This document shows positions 8,759 through 17,933 of a DNA stretch of 64,000 bases, piece after piece (position 1 is the stretch's first letter; each line of letters begins with the position of its first letter). This DNA comes from JASBTN01 sp965228805. GTDB lineage: Bacteria > Pseudomonadota > Alphaproteobacteria > Rhodobacterales > Rhodobacteraceae. The stretch covers positions 1,922,001 to 1,986,000 of the forward strand of contig NZ_CBDDIE010000003.1 in the NCBI RefSeq assembly GCF_965228805.1. Reading direction: 5' to 3'. A program made the position numbers and the translations under genes. The notes under the pieces are model-generated. The model was not told where the DNA came from, did not search any database, and worked only from the letters and a program-made list of their open reading frames with translations.

Positions 8759-10272
8759 TGGACATCCTGAACGGACTTGCCACCATCCTGACCAGCCCCG
8801 CGATGATGGGCTGGGTGGTGTTGGCCGCCCTCGTGGGCATGATCGTCGGCGCCATTCCCGGGCTGACCGCTTCAGCGGCCATTGCCATGCTTTTGCCGAT
8901 CACTTTCTACATGGATCCGCTGGCCGCGCTGGCCTTCCTGTATGTGATCGGGAAATCCGGCCGTTACGGCGGGTCCATCGCGGCCATCCTGTTCAACACA
9001 CCCGGCACCGCAGCCAGTGCGGCCACACAGATCGACGGCTATCCGCTGTCGAAACGCGGCATGTCATCAAAGGCGATGAAAGTGGCCACCATCAGCTCGG
9101 TCATCGGCGATTTCACCGGCGAAATCATGCTGATCGCCGGGGTCGGTATCATTGCCGCCATCGCCCTGAAATTGGGCCCGCCCGAGCTTTTCGCCGTCTA
9201 TTTCGCCGCCTTCGTCGTGATCGGATCGGTCATTGGCAAGTCGATCGTCAAGGGCCTGGCTTCGGCCGCGCTGGGCGTGCTGGTCAAGACCGTGGGGATC
9301 GACCCGATCACCACGTCCGAGCGCTTTACCTTCGGCAGCTACGACCTGCAGGGCGGCATCGCTCTGGTGCCGCTTATGATCGGCATCTTCGTACTGGGCG
9401 AGGTCTTTACCCAGATTGAAAGCAAGGGGGGTAAGGTCGAACAGTTCGGCGAGCCCGACAGCGACGAGGCGCGGGCGCGCAACCGGCTCAGCTGGACCGA
9501 GTACAAGCCCTGCGTGCCCCATGTCATCCGCTCGTCCTTCATCGGTGCCTTCATCGGCATCCTGCCCGGTCTGGGCTCGGCCATCGCCGCCTTTGTTGCC
9601 TATGGCGAGGGCAAGCGTCGGGCGAAGAACCCCGAAAAATGGGGCAAGGGCGCTCTGGAAGGCGTGGCCGCGCCCGAGGCTGCCAACAATGCGGTCTCCG
9701 GCCCCTCAATGGCCCCGCTTCTGACCCTCGGAATTCCCGGGTCGACCATCGGCGCGATCATGGTAGGCGTGTTTCTGATCCATGGTATTCAGGTCGGCCC
9801 GACACTGTTCCTGGTACAGCGCGAGCTGGTCTATTCGCTCTTCGCTGCCGGTCTGATCGGCATCGCCGCCTACGGGCTGATCGGCTATTACGGTGCGGCC
9901 CTTGTCGGCCGGTTCATCCTGCAGATCCCCACGCGCGTCCTGTATCCGCTGATCTTCCTGACCGCCTTCATCGCCGCCTATGCCTCGCGCAGCAGCCTGT
10001 TCGACGTCTGGATCATGGTGATCGCGGGCTTTGGGGGCTGGCTGATGAAGAAGCTCGACTTCAACCCGGCGGCCTTCGTGATCAGCTTCGTCTTGGCCGG
10101 CGGCGCCGAAGAGACCTTCCGCCAGTCGCTGTTGCTGTCCGATCAGGGCGTGCTGATCTTTGTGACCCGTCCCGTGGCGCTTTTGTTCCTGGTGATCGGA
10201 TTTGCCGCCGTGTTCATGCGGGTGCGCAGTCTGAGCCAGCAGGCCAAGACCGCGTCGCTGGGTGACGCATGA
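8758..10272 (+). CDS. tctA: Tripartite tricarboxylate transporter large membrane subunit (TctA family)
   Basis: The large integral membrane subunit that forms the translocation path. At 504 aa with ten or more hydrophobic segments it has the family length. The conserved TctA signature GAIPGLTASAAIAMLLPI lies near residues 31-48, and a second conserved block GILPGLGSAIAAFVAYGEG with PEAANNAVSG follows in the middle. The start ATG overlaps the tctB stop by one base (TGATG), and its own stop overlaps the CoA-transferase start (ATGA). Confidence 0.95.
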   Translation: MDILNGLATILTSPAMMGWVVLAALVGMIVGAIPGLTASAAIAMLLPITFYMDPLAALAFLYVIGKSGRYGGSIAAILFNTPGTAASAATQIDGYPLSKRGMSSKAMKVATISSVIGDFTGEIMLIAGVGIIAAIALKLGPPELFAVYFAAFVVIGSVIGKSIVKGLASAALGVLVKTVGIDPITTSERFTFGSYDLQGGIALVPLMIGIFVLGEVFTQIESKGGKVEQFGEPDSDEARARNRLSWTEYKPCVPHVIRSSFIGAFIGILPGLGSAIAAFVAYGEGKRRAKNPEKWGKGALEGVAAPEAANNAVSGPSMAPLLTLGIPGSTIGAIMVGVFLIHGIQVGPTLFLVQRELVYSLFAAGLIGIAAYGLIGYYGAALVGRFILQIPTRVLYPLIFLTAFIAAYASRSSLFDVWIMVIAGFGGWLMKKLDFNPAAFVISFVLAGGAEETFRQSLLLSDQGVLIFVTRPVALLFLVIGFAAVFMRVRSLSQQAKTASLGDA

Positions 10273-11438
10273 CCGGGCCGCTGACAGGGATCCGGGTGAT
10301 CGACTTCACCCATGTTCTGGCCGGTCCGGCCTGCGGGTTTTACCTCGGCCTGCTCGGGGCCGAGGTGATCAAGGTCGAAAGCACCACACGCGGTGATGCC
10401 ATGCGCTATCGCGGCGGGACCGACCGCAAGGCAGCGGAACAGGGAATGAGCACGGCCTATCTGACCCAGGGCGCAGGAAAACGCTCGGTCTCGCTGGATC
10501 TGGAAAGCGAGGAGGGGCGTTTGCACATGCAGGATCTGCTGGCCTCGGCGGATGTCTTCGTGGAAAACCATCTGCCCGCCACCATGGCGCGTTTGGGGTT
10601 GGATGAGGAGCGCACCATGAAAGCGCATCCGCAGCTGATCCATTGCGCCATGACCGGCTATGGCCGGGGCGGGCCGCTGGAAAACATGCCCGCCTATGAC
10701 GTGAACATCCAGGCGGCCTGCGGAATCATGACGCTGACCGGCACCGAGGCCACCGGCCCGCTCAGGACCGGCGCGCCGATCATGGACTATTCGGTCGCCC
10801 TGGCCGCTGGTTTTGCGATCTCAGCGGCGCTCTACCAGCGCACGCGAACCGGCAAGGGCACGTTCATCGACGTCTCGATGCTGGAAACCGGACTGACATT
10901 GATGGCCTCGACCGTGACCGACTTCCTGGCCACCGGCAACACGCCCGAGCCCCGTGGTAACGCCGCCAACAGCCGGTCCCCCGGTGCAGGGAACTTCCCG
11001 TGCAAGCAGGGCATGTTGAGCCTTGGGGTGAACGAGGAAGGCCAGTTCCGACGCCTGGCCGTGGCATTGGGGCGGTCTGAATGGCTGCGTGACCCGCGTT
11101 TTGTGGATCGTGAAAGCCGAACCGAACATGCCAAGGAGCTTGAGCGGGAGCTGTCCCAGGTTCTGACGACCCGGGACGCGAGCGAATGGGAAGAGATCAT
11201 GGCAGAGCATATGGTTCCGGCGGCAAAACTGCGTACCCTGCCGGAGTGCCTGGCGCATGAACAGGTCAAGGCGAGAGGGTTCGTCGCACAAGCAAATGAC
11301 GGTGTTTGCGTGCCGCGCCTGCCTTTCCGAATAGGGCCTGGGTTGCCGCGTCCCCCCTTGCCTTCCGCACCGCGTCATGGGGCGGACACCGATGCTGTTC
11401 TGGGAGAACTGGAACGGGGTCGGGAAGCCGCCGATTGA
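10269..11438 (+). CDS. Class III (CaiB/BaiF family) CoA-transferase
   Basis: Family III CoA-transferases move CoA from a donor thioester to a carboxylic acid through an aspartyl-CoA intermediate, in the cytoplasm. The catalytic Asp is D144 in PAYDVNIQA. The N-terminal block PLTGIRVIDFTHVLAGP and the GAEVIKVE motif are typical. The 389-aa length is normal. Translational coupling to tctA suggests that the acid imported by TctABC is its substrate; succinyl-, itaconyl- or mesaconyl-type exchange all occur in the family and the sequence does not decide between them. It is last in the operon. Confidence 0.93.
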   Translation: MTGPLTGIRVIDFTHVLAGPACGFYLGLLGAEVIKVESTTRGDAMRYRGGTDRKAAEQGMSTAYLTQGAGKRSVSLDLESEEGRLHMQDLLASADVFVENHLPATMARLGLDEERTMKAHPQLIHCAMTGYGRGGPLENMPAYDVNIQAACGIMTLTGTEATGPLRTGAPIMDYSVALAAGFAISAALYQRTRTGKGTFIDVSMLETGLTLMASTVTDFLATGNTPEPRGNAANSRSPGAGNFPCKQGMLSLGVNEEGQFRRLAVALGRSEWLRDPRFVDRESRTEHAKELERELSQVLTTRDASEWEEIMAEHMVPAAKLRTLPECLAHEQVKARGFVAQANDGVCVPRLPFRIGPGLPRPPLPSAPRHGADTDAVLGELERGREAAD

Positions 11439-11616
11439 TGCTCCCGCGTCAACACAGACATCCGTCGCCGGTGAGCGCCTCGGTAATCTGGGCCAGGTTA
11501 TTGCTTTGCAGTGCAGCGTCCTTTTGGCGATCCGCATACCTTCGCAAGGTCCGGGCTGCCAGCTGGGAACTGCGCTCCGAACACAGGGCTCGGTGAACTG
11601 TGCGGGCGGAATCCGG
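11439..11616. other. Convergent intergenic region with possible decayed coding remnant
   Basis: The gap lies between two convergent genes. On the minus strand one frame reads protein-like for about 40 codons (ending LAQITEALTGDGCLC and a stop) but has no start and no full domain. No strong terminator hairpin with a T-tract was seen. Confidence 0.25.
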
Positions 11617-12747
11617 TTACCCGCGCGCAGTCTCCACCGACAGGATCGTCGGCAGATGCCGGGCAATTTCCGACCAGCTTTCGCCCTCGTCGGCACTGGC
11701 AAAGACCGACCCGGTGTTGGTTCCGAAATAAAGACCTGCCTGGGCATCCGTGGCCATGGATTGGCGCAGCACGGTGAAGAAACAGGCCCCCTGGGGCAAG
11801 CCATCGCGTTTGGCGGCCCAGGTCTGGCCGCCGTCGGTGGATTTCCACACGGCAGCGGATGCGTCTGGCGGAAAACGCCCCTGGGCATCGCCGTTCAGCG
11901 GCAGCACCCAGATCATGTCCGGGTCCTGTGGGTGGATGGCAATCGGGAAGCCGAACGTGGACGGCAGGCCTGCGGTGATATCGCTCCAGGTGCGCCCCCC
12001 ATCGGCGCTGCGATAGGTGCCGTGGTGGTTTTGCTGATAGATCAAATCGCCCGGCCCCCGTTGCATGTTATGCACGCAGTGACCGGTCTCCCCATCGTGC
12101 GGCGCGGCGGGGTGGTGGTGCTCTGCACAGACCGTGTCATTGGACAGGCGGTTGCGTCGCTCCCAGCTTTCGCCGCCATCCTCTGTCGCGAAGACGCCTG
12201 CGGCGGAAATGCCCAGCCAGACCTTCCGGGCATCGCGAGGATCGCTGAGCATCGTGTGAAGCACCAGGCCAGCCGCGCCGGGGGTCCAGCTGTCGCGTGA
12301 CGGGTGGGTGTCAAGCGCCGTGTTCCTGTCCCATGTCCTACCCCCGTCCGTGCTCGACAGAAGGGTTGCGGGATCGGTGCCCGCGTAAAGCACACCATGC
12401 GCATGGTGCAGCGACCAGACGGATTTGAGGTCATCGAAGGGCACATCGGTGGGCGTCCAATCGAAGAAGGCCGCCGTATCCGGGTCCGATGCCGCCCATT
12501 CGTCCAACTGACCGTTAGACAGTTTGCACAGTTCCCAGTGTTCCCCATCTTCGGATCGCCAGACCCCGGCGCCGGGCCATTCCCCGCCACCGCCCGCCCA
12601 GAGCGTGCCGCTGTCCGGGTCACCAATGACATGATTGATGCTCCATCCGTCACAATGCGGCCCGGAGACCGACCAGCCCTCGCCGTCCGGGGTCAGCACG
12701 AAGGCACCTTTGGTGGTGCCGAGAAGAATGCGGGTGGATGGGGTCAT
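11617..12747 (-). CDS. Asp-box (BNR/sialidase-like) beta-propeller protein
   Basis: A 376-aa protein built from Asp-box repeats, visible as STDGGRTWD, TEDGGESWE, SADGGRTWS, STDGGQTWA and SADEGESWS plus an N-terminal SEDGEHWE, spaced about one propeller blade apart. This gives a six- or seven-bladed propeller. The catalytic Arg triad and Tyr/Glu of true sialidases were not identified, so it is better described as a YCF48/sortilin-like propeller than as a glycosidase. No signal peptide is present. The ATG follows CCGGAGG; an upstream in-frame ATG lies within the preceding gene. It is the last gene of the cluster, 95 bp downstream of the Ldh gene. Function unknown. Confidence 0.8.
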   Translation of the reverse strand: MTPSTRILLGTTKGAFVLTPDGEGWSVSGPHCDGWSINHVIGDPDSGTLWAGGGGEWPGAGVWRSEDGEHWELCKLSNGQLDEWAASDPDTAAFFDWTPTDVPFDDLKSVWSLHHAHGVLYAGTDPATLLSSTDGGRTWDRNTALDTHPSRDSWTPGAAGLVLHTMLSDPRDARKVWLGISAAGVFATEDGGESWERRNRLSNDTVCAEHHHPAAPHDGETGHCVHNMQRGPGDLIYQQNHHGTYRSADGGRTWSDITAGLPSTFGFPIAIHPQDPDMIWVLPLNGDAQGRFPPDASAAVWKSTDGGQTWAAKRDGLPQGACFFTVLRQSMATDAQAGLYFGTNTGSVFASADEGESWSEIARHLPTILSVETARG

Positions 12748-12842
12748 GGCGGTCCTCCGGTCAGAAGGATACCACAGCGCCGCGCTTCTGTCGCTTTCGG
12801 GTGCGCGGGGGTGACCAACGGCCACCCCGACGCTTGGATCGG

Positions 12843-13850
12843 TCAAATCAGGGCGCGCACCTTTTCTAGCAGGGCGGCGTTGACCGCCACACCGTCCTTG
12901 GCTGCGCGGATGCGGCAGGCCTGACGGCCGTCGCCCGGCAGGCGCGCGCCGTCCTGGTCGCGGATCGAGGCGATGAGGTCAGCCAGTTTTTCCTGGAACA
13001 CCCCACCCGAGGTGGCATCCGGGTCAATTGCGATGAAAAACTGCCCGGTCTTCGGCGGCCCACCTGCAGTGCCCGAGAAGGGGCTGGCGACCGACCCCAG
13101 CGTGGCGCCTGCCATGGCCGCCGCCATCAGCTCGACGGTCAGCGCGATGCCCACGCCCTTGTAGCCACCGGACGGCACCATCGAGCCCTTCAGCCCGGCC
13201 TCCGGGTCGGTGGTGGGCTGGCCCTCGGCGTCCAGCACCCAGCCTTCCGGCACCGGCTTGCCTTCACGGGCATGTTTCATCACCTCGCTCTTGGCGATGG
13301 TGCTGGCGGACTGGTCGATCAGCAGCTCGGCCGTGCCATCGGCACCGGGGGCGGCGATGGAAAACGGGTTGGTGCCAACTACCGGTTTGGCCCCACCCGA
13401 GGGCGCAATGGAGGCCGGCGCGTTGGTAAACCCGATCCCCAGCAGCCCAGCCTGAGCCAATCGCTGGGTATGCACCCCCAGAACCCCGCAGTTGTACGAA
13501 TTGTTCACGGCCAGAACCGCAACACCCATCTTCTTCGCCAGCGGGATCAGCTTGTCGAACCCGAGGTCAATGGCGCTATGGGCAAAGCCGGTGGCCGCAT
13601 CCACCGTCACCACCGCCGGGCGGGGCTGATCCACCACCGGCAGGGCCTGCCCGTCCACCTTGCCGCAGTCGACGTGCTGGGCGTAGATCGGGATATAGGC
13701 GAGCCCGTGGGAGGCAACGCCATCGGCTTCGGTCATCGCGGTCGCCACGGCCAGCGGGCGGGCGTTGGCCTCCGACGTGCCGGCCTTGACCAGCGCGCGG
13801 AAGGCCAGATCTTCGATTTCGGAAAGGGAGAGGGTCTCGGTCGCGGTCAT
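12843..13850 (-). CDS. Ldh-type (malate/L-lactate dehydrogenase superfamily 2) NAD(P)H oxidoreductase
   Basis: Member of the non-Rossmann Ldh_2/sulfolactate-dehydrogenase/ureidoglycolate-dehydrogenase superfamily, which also contains delta1-piperideine-2-carboxylate/pyrroline-2-carboxylate reductases. The catalytic His is H48 in EADGVASHGL. The NAD(P)-binding blocks KPVVGTNPFSIAAPG and GGYKGVGIALTVELM are present. Length 335 aa is normal. It follows the DUF3726 gene by 24 bp. In this setting an imino-acid reductase or a hydroxy-acid dehydrogenase is plausible, but the cofactor and substrate cannot be set from sequence alone. A paralogue occurs at 58689-59714. Confidence 0.88.
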   Translation of the reverse strand: MTATETLSLSEIEDLAFRALVKAGTSEANARPLAVATAMTEADGVASHGLAYIPIYAQHVDCGKVDGQALPVVDQPRPAVVTVDAATGFAHSAIDLGFDKLIPLAKKMGVAVLAVNNSYNCGVLGVHTQRLAQAGLLGIGFTNAPASIAPSGGAKPVVGTNPFSIAAPGADGTAELLIDQSASTIAKSEVMKHAREGKPVPEGWVLDAEGQPTTDPEAGLKGSMVPSGGYKGVGIALTVELMAAAMAGATLGSVASPFSGTAGGPPKTGQFFIAIDPDATSGGVFQEKLADLIASIRDQDGARLPGDGRQACRIRAAKDGVAVNAALLEKVRALI

Positions 13851-13874
13851 GTCACTCTTCTTCTTGTTGTTCTG

Positions 13875-14525
13875 TTAGTCGTTGTCGCTGAGCCCGGCAC
13901 CGGCGCCCAGCAGACGGCTTTCTTCGGTCGCGGGGGCAAATGTGCGATGGGCGAAACTGCCCAGGGTGGTCCAGCTGTCCTCGCACACCTCGGCGCGCAT
14001 CACCGGTTCACGCTTGCCGGTCATCTCGGCGGGAGCCGAGAACACCAGCTGATCCGCCTGTGCCGCGCGCAGCGCCTCGGGGTCGCCTTGTACGCAGAGC
14101 TGCCGACCATCCGTCGCCAGGCGTGCGCCGTTCCATTCGGCACAGACCGGAACGCCCAGGCGCAGCGCGGCGCCGCCCATGAAGGGCACGGCCAGAAGCG
14201 GCAGGGTTACATTCTCCATCGTGATCGTGCCGCGTTCCAGAAGGCGCACGGCGCAGTCGCTGAGCGAGGCGCCGGCAATCAGCGGGCTCATCCGGCGGGC
14301 AGGCGCATGCCAGACATCGGCGCCGAGCGACACGGGCGACACGTCGATTGGCGGCACCCGGTCGTTCAGGGTCAGAAGCTCGGCCAGCATCTCGGTGCCC
14401 GGAAAGCCGAAGGCGGACAGCCAGCGGGTGCCCTTGGCGGCTTCCTCGGCCAGGCCCCAGGACAGGCCCGCGCCGCGGGCGGCACGTTTGCTCATGGCTT
14501 CGATTTCGTTCAGCGAATGGCTCAT
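13875..14525 (-). CDS. DUF3726 family protein
   Basis: A 216-aa soluble protein of the DUF3726 family, recognised by its opening (NEIEAMSKRAARGAGLSWGLAEEAA followed by TRWLSAFG). No catalytic motif, signal peptide or membrane helix is visible. It overlaps the stop of the 588-aa gene upstream by four bases (ATGA), so the two are translationally coupled and probably act together. It sits between that unknown protein and an Ldh-type oxidoreductase, in a cluster headed by a semialdehyde dehydrogenase and including a BCCT carrier. Function unknown. Confidence 0.75.
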   Translation of the reverse strand: MSHSLNEIEAMSKRAARGAGLSWGLAEEAAKGTRWLSAFGFPGTEMLAELLTLNDRVPPIDVSPVSLGADVWHAPARRMSPLIAGASLSDCAVRLLERGTITMENVTLPLLAVPFMGGAALRLGVPVCAEWNGARLATDGRQLCVQGDPEALRAAQADQLVFSAPAEMTGKREPVMRAEVCEDSWTTLGSFAHRTFAPATEESRLLGAGAGLSDND

Positions 14526-16288
14526 GCCCCTGCCTCCTCAAGCACGGTTTCGAGATCGGGGAAAACCCAGAAATCTGCGTTCTCCGGGGTCAATTCGGTG
14601 GGCAGCGGCGCGTTGCCATACATGCAGATGCGCACCCAGCGGTCCGAGCGCGGGTCGAACTGCGTGGCGCCGAAGAAAGCAAGCTTGCAGCGCAGCATGT
14701 CGATCGGCAGCACCCGGTCCGAAATCGTATTGTCGCGGATCTCGGCATAGGGCGCGCGGCCGACGATCTGGGCGCGGCGCAGCACGTGGCGGTGTTCGGG
14801 GTGGCGCAGCAGGAAATCCGACACCTGCGCCTCGTCCGGCCAATGGGCCAGTGCACGGTAAAGCTGGGCGGCATCGCGGCCCGGGGCGAGGGGTTGTTCG
14901 TATTCCTCGATCGGCTCCTCGAAACGTTCGCCCAGACGCGGCTCCAGCTTTTCCTCGGAGACATACCAGGCCCGCGCGCGGTTTTCGGGCGCCTGCCAGT
15001 CGGTATCGATGGCCCAGGCGTAGATGTCCGTGAGCAGCGCGCGCAGCTCACCGATGCTCATCGCACCGGCAATGCGGAAGGTGGCGGTGTTGTCCGCTGC
15101 CATCTCCTCGGCAAAGCCATCAACCAGCGCGCTGTAGGGTTCCAGGATCAGCGAGGCGATCCATTCCTGCCCCTCGAGGCTCAGCGCGCCTTCTGCCCAG
15201 GTGTAAAGCGCGTTCCAGGGCTGGTCCCCGCCCAGGTCATGTTGCGCCAGGTAGCCGTCCAGCTTGGCCACATCCGCGTTCAGGTCGGCGAGTTTCTCGA
15301 TCTGGATCGGGTGTTCCGAATGCCAGGCGGCAATCGTAGCCTTGCTGCGTTCAACCAACTGACGGAACAGGGCGATTTCCTCGGCGCTGGCCTTGTCCAG
15401 GTTGCGCACGGCCTGAATGGCGTTTTCACGCGCGGCGACCCAGTTGTTGAACAACACCGGGTGGTTGAGCAGGAAGGGCGCCATGCCCAGGCCGGTCGAA
15501 TTGCCGATGCCCATCGACCGGGCAAGTTCGGGCTCCAGGGTGGCGGCCTGGGCCCCAGCGGCAGCCGCGCGACGGTTGGCCATGTGCTGCACCAGGTCCA
15601 GCACGAACCAGCGGGTCAGGTAGACCGACAGCATCTCGACCTGGAAGGGCGCGCGGAATTCGGGGCGGTCGGCGATCATCTCGCGATCCGCGGCGCCCAG
15701 CTTGCCCGATCCGTAAACGGCGGTGGTGCGCATCAGGTAACCCACGGCCTCAATCTGACCCGCATCGGGCTGGCGCCCGGCGGCCAGTTCGCTGACCACG
15801 TGTTCCCACAGCCGCACGGAGCGGTTGGCGCGCGACACGGACAGTTCGGAACCGGTTACGCGGCCCGCTTCCTGCACCGGGATATTGTGCGACAGGCGTT
15901 CGATATCGGCATCCGTCGGCACCCCGTCGAACAGGGTAAAGGTCGCGTCCCAGGCGTCCGCGATGACCCGGTCCGAGCGTTTCTCGGCGGGCAGGTCATG
16001 GGCGTAGGCGATCAGCGAATAGGCGCGGTCGGGACCATGGGCGGTATAGACCGCGTGGCCCTCGCCCTTGTCGTTGACCTGGAACGCGGTCTGTTCGAAA
16101 CGCCAGCCCTCGCGGGCCAGGCGGCGGGTCAGCACGCGCATGAAAGAGAGGCGGGATTGGTGGATCGACCCCAGGCGCGCGAGGCGCATCACGGTGTTCG
16201 GGTCACGGCAGAGAATGTCGGTCATTCCGGTCAGCCTTTGCAGTCTGGACGTTCGAGGGGCCCGAAATTGGGTGAACAGGTCGGGCAT
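14522..16288 (-). CDS. Large protein of unknown family, 588 aa, coupled to DUF3726
   Basis: I do not recognise a domain. The protein is rich in Ala, Glu, Leu and Arg, mostly predicted helical, and has no signal peptide or convincing membrane segment. Its C-terminal part has regular features (WVRICMYGNAPLPTEL, then DFWVFPDLETVLEEAGA). An alternative start is the ATG at 16225 (MTDILCRDPN), which would remove 21 residues; neither start has a strong ribosome binding site. It lies downstream of the BCCT gene after a stable hairpin and overlaps DUF3726 by four bases. The coding frame is long and uninterrupted, with neighbours on the same strand, so it is a real gene. The context suggests a role in catabolism of the BCCT substrate. 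Confidence 0.7.
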   Translation of the reverse strand: MPDLFTQFRAPRTSRLQRLTGMTDILCRDPNTVMRLARLGSIHQSRLSFMRVLTRRLAREGWRFEQTAFQVNDKGEGHAVYTAHGPDRAYSLIAYAHDLPAEKRSDRVIADAWDATFTLFDGVPTDADIERLSHNIPVQEAGRVTGSELSVSRANRSVRLWEHVVSELAAGRQPDAGQIEAVGYLMRTTAVYGSGKLGAADREMIADRPEFRAPFQVEMLSVYLTRWFVLDLVQHMANRRAAAAGAQAATLEPELARSMGIGNSTGLGMAPFLLNHPVLFNNWVAARENAIQAVRNLDKASAEEIALFRQLVERSKATIAAWHSEHPIQIEKLADLNADVAKLDGYLAQHDLGGDQPWNALYTWAEGALSLEGQEWIASLILEPYSALVDGFAEEMAADNTATFRIAGAMSIGELRALLTDIYAWAIDTDWQAPENRARAWYVSEEKLEPRLGERFEEPIEEYEQPLAPGRDAAQLYRALAHWPDEAQVSDFLLRHPEHRHVLRRAQIVGRAPYAEIRDNTISDRVLPIDMLRCKLAFFGATQFDPRSDRWVRICMYGNAPLPTELTPENADFWVFPDLETVLEEAGA

Positions 16289-16292
16289 GCGG

Positions 16293-16318
16293 TGCCGGGC
16301 GCCCGAGGACGCCCGGCA
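16293..16318 (-). other. Intergenic hairpin between BCCT gene and 588-aa gene
   Basis: A perfect 9-bp stem (16293-16301 with 16310-16318, TGCCGGGCG/CGCCCGGCA) encloses an 8-nt loop. No T-tract follows on the minus strand, so it is more likely an mRNA-stabilising or attenuating element than a full terminator. Confidence 0.6.
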
Positions 16319-16324
16319 GGTTGG

Positions 16325-17869
16325 TCAGCTTTCGCGGCCCTTGGCCAAGGTAATGCGCAGGGCATCCCAGAGCGACGGCAGCAGGATCAGCGACACCGGC
16401 ACGGCGGTTACGACGATGAAGCTTTGCAGCTTGGACACGCCGCCCGACCCGACCGAGATCAGGATGATCGCCATCACCCCCATGGCCACGCCCCAGAACA
16501 CGCGCACCATGGCGGGCGGGTTCTCTCCGTCACTCATGGTAGCGGAAATCACGTAGCTCATCGAATCCCCGGTGGTGGCCACGAAGATTGTGGTCAGGAT
16601 CAGGAACAGCAGGGACACTAGGAAGCCCATCGGCAGGTTCGAGGTGATCGCCAGCAGGGCGGCAGGCAGGTTGAACCCTTCGAAGGCGGTCGAGATCGTG
16701 CCCGCTTCGGCCAGTTCCATCGAGATGCCGGTGCCGCCGATGATGGTGAACCAGAAGTTGGTCACGATCGGGGCGACAAGCGACAGCATGATGATGATCG
16801 AGCGGATCGAACGGCCACGCGACACGCGGGCGATGAACATCGCCATCAGCGGGCCGTAGCCCATGAACCAGCCCCAGAAGAACACGGTCCACCAGCCCAG
16901 CCAGCCCGGCTCGCCGAAGACACCGGCGTCGCCACGGTACAGCGCCATGTGGAAGAAGTTGCCCAGGTAGGTGCTGAACCCCGAGAAGAACGAGCCGAAG
17001 ATGAAGCCGGTCGGACCCGCGACCAGCACGAAGACCAGCAGCACCGCGGCCAGGATCACGTTGACCTTGGACAGAAGCTGAATGCCGCGCGACAGGCCGG
17101 TCATGGCCGAGATCGTGTAGATCGCCACCAGGCCCGCGATCACGACGAACTGGGTCGCGAAGACATCGGGCAGACCGAACAGGTCGGACAGGCCGTAGCT
17201 GACCTGCAGACCCAGGAAGCCGATCGGCCCCACGGTGCCCGCCACCACGGCAATGATCGACGAGGCATCGGCAATCAGCCCGATGGGACCATTGATCGCC
17301 TTGTCGCCAAACAGCGGATAAAGCAGCGTGCGCGGCGCCAGCGGCAGACCCTTTTCATAGTGGTAATGCATCAGCATCACGGTCGACAGCGAGCCCAGGA
17401 TCGCCCAGGCCAGGAAGCCCCAGTGCATGAAGCTCTGCGCAATCGCCGGGTTCACGGCGTCAGCTGTGCCGCCTTCCGCACCGAAGAGCGGCGGGGAATA
17501 GAGGAAGTGGGCAATCGGCTCCCCGGCCGCCCAGAACACTCCGCCGCCAGCCAGCAGCGTACACATGATCATCGAGCCCCATTGGAACACGGTGAACTCG
17601 GGCGCAGCCAGCCCGCCCATGATCGCGCGGCCGCCGGGCAGGACGCAAAGCACCAGGCCGATCAGGAAGGTCGCCAGAAGCAGCACCTGCCAGTAGAGCC
17701 CGAAGTAGGTGGCCGAGACATTGAAGCCCCAGTCCACAGCCGCCGACAGCGCGTCAAGATTGACAAGTGCTGCCAGGCAGAAGAGCGCGATAAAGCCCCC
17801 CGAGATCAGGAAAAGCGGCTTGTTCACGCGGCTCTCCTGCATGTTGGTTTCCATAGATGCTTCAGACAT
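16325..17869 (-). CDS. BCCT-family transporter with altered aromatic box
   Basis: A 514-aa secondary carrier of the betaine/carnitine/choline family with about twelve membrane helices and a short N-terminal tail. The ATG follows GGGAGGGATAG. The TM8 signature is recognisable as WTVFFWGWFMGYGP followed by MFIARVSRGRSIRS. In BetP the corresponding helix carries W373, W374 and W377, which cage the trimethylammonium group; here the last two aligned positions are Phe and Tyr. This suggests a substrate other than glycine betaine, or changed affinity (inference). It sits between an M19-family gene and the 588-aa gene, in a cluster headed by a semialdehyde dehydrogenase, so a catabolic rather than osmotic role is likely. 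Confidence 0.92.
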   Translation of the reverse strand: MSEASMETNMQESRVNKPLFLISGGFIALFCLAALVNLDALSAAVDWGFNVSATYFGLYWQVLLLATFLIGLVLCVLPGGRAIMGGLAAPEFTVFQWGSMIMCTLLAGGGVFWAAGEPIAHFLYSPPLFGAEGGTADAVNPAIAQSFMHWGFLAWAILGSLSTVMLMHYHYEKGLPLAPRTLLYPLFGDKAINGPIGLIADASSIIAVVAGTVGPIGFLGLQVSYGLSDLFGLPDVFATQFVVIAGLVAIYTISAMTGLSRGIQLLSKVNVILAAVLLVFVLVAGPTGFIFGSFFSGFSTYLGNFFHMALYRGDAGVFGEPGWLGWWTVFFWGWFMGYGPLMAMFIARVSRGRSIRSIIIMLSLVAPIVTNFWFTIIGGTGISMELAEAGTISTAFEGFNLPAALLAITSNLPMGFLVSLLFLILTTIFVATTGDSMSYVISATMSDGENPPAMVRVFWGVAMGVMAIILISVGSGGVSKLQSFIVVTAVPVSLILLPSLWDALRITLAKGRES

Positions 17870-17886
17870 CTATCCCTCCCTAGATA

Positions 17887-17912
17887 TGGCCTGTCCTGTT
17901 CGCTTCAGGCCA
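17887..17912 (-). other. Short inverted repeat upstream of BCCT gene
   Basis: TGGCCTG (17887-17893) pairs with CAGGCCA (17906-17912) across a 12-nt loop in the 64-bp gap between the M19 gene and the BCCT gene. It could be a processing or regulatory element; it is weaker than the other hairpins in this window. Confidence 0.35.
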
Positions 17913-17933
17913 AGTTTCACTCCCCCGGATCCG

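Noticed and set aside
11617..12747. True exo-alpha-sialidase
   Set aside because: Asp-box repeats are present but the catalytic Arg triad and Tyr/Glu were not identified and there is no signal peptide.
16293..16318. Rho-independent terminator after the BCCT gene
   Set aside because: The hairpin is strong but no T-tract follows on the minus strand, and the next gene starts within a few bases.
14348..16621. 757-codon open frame antisense to the 588-aa gene
   Set aside because: Composition (Gly, Arg, Gln, His rich) is that of an antisense shadow, it runs into the BCCT gene, and the opposite strand fits the operon spacing and ATGA overlap.
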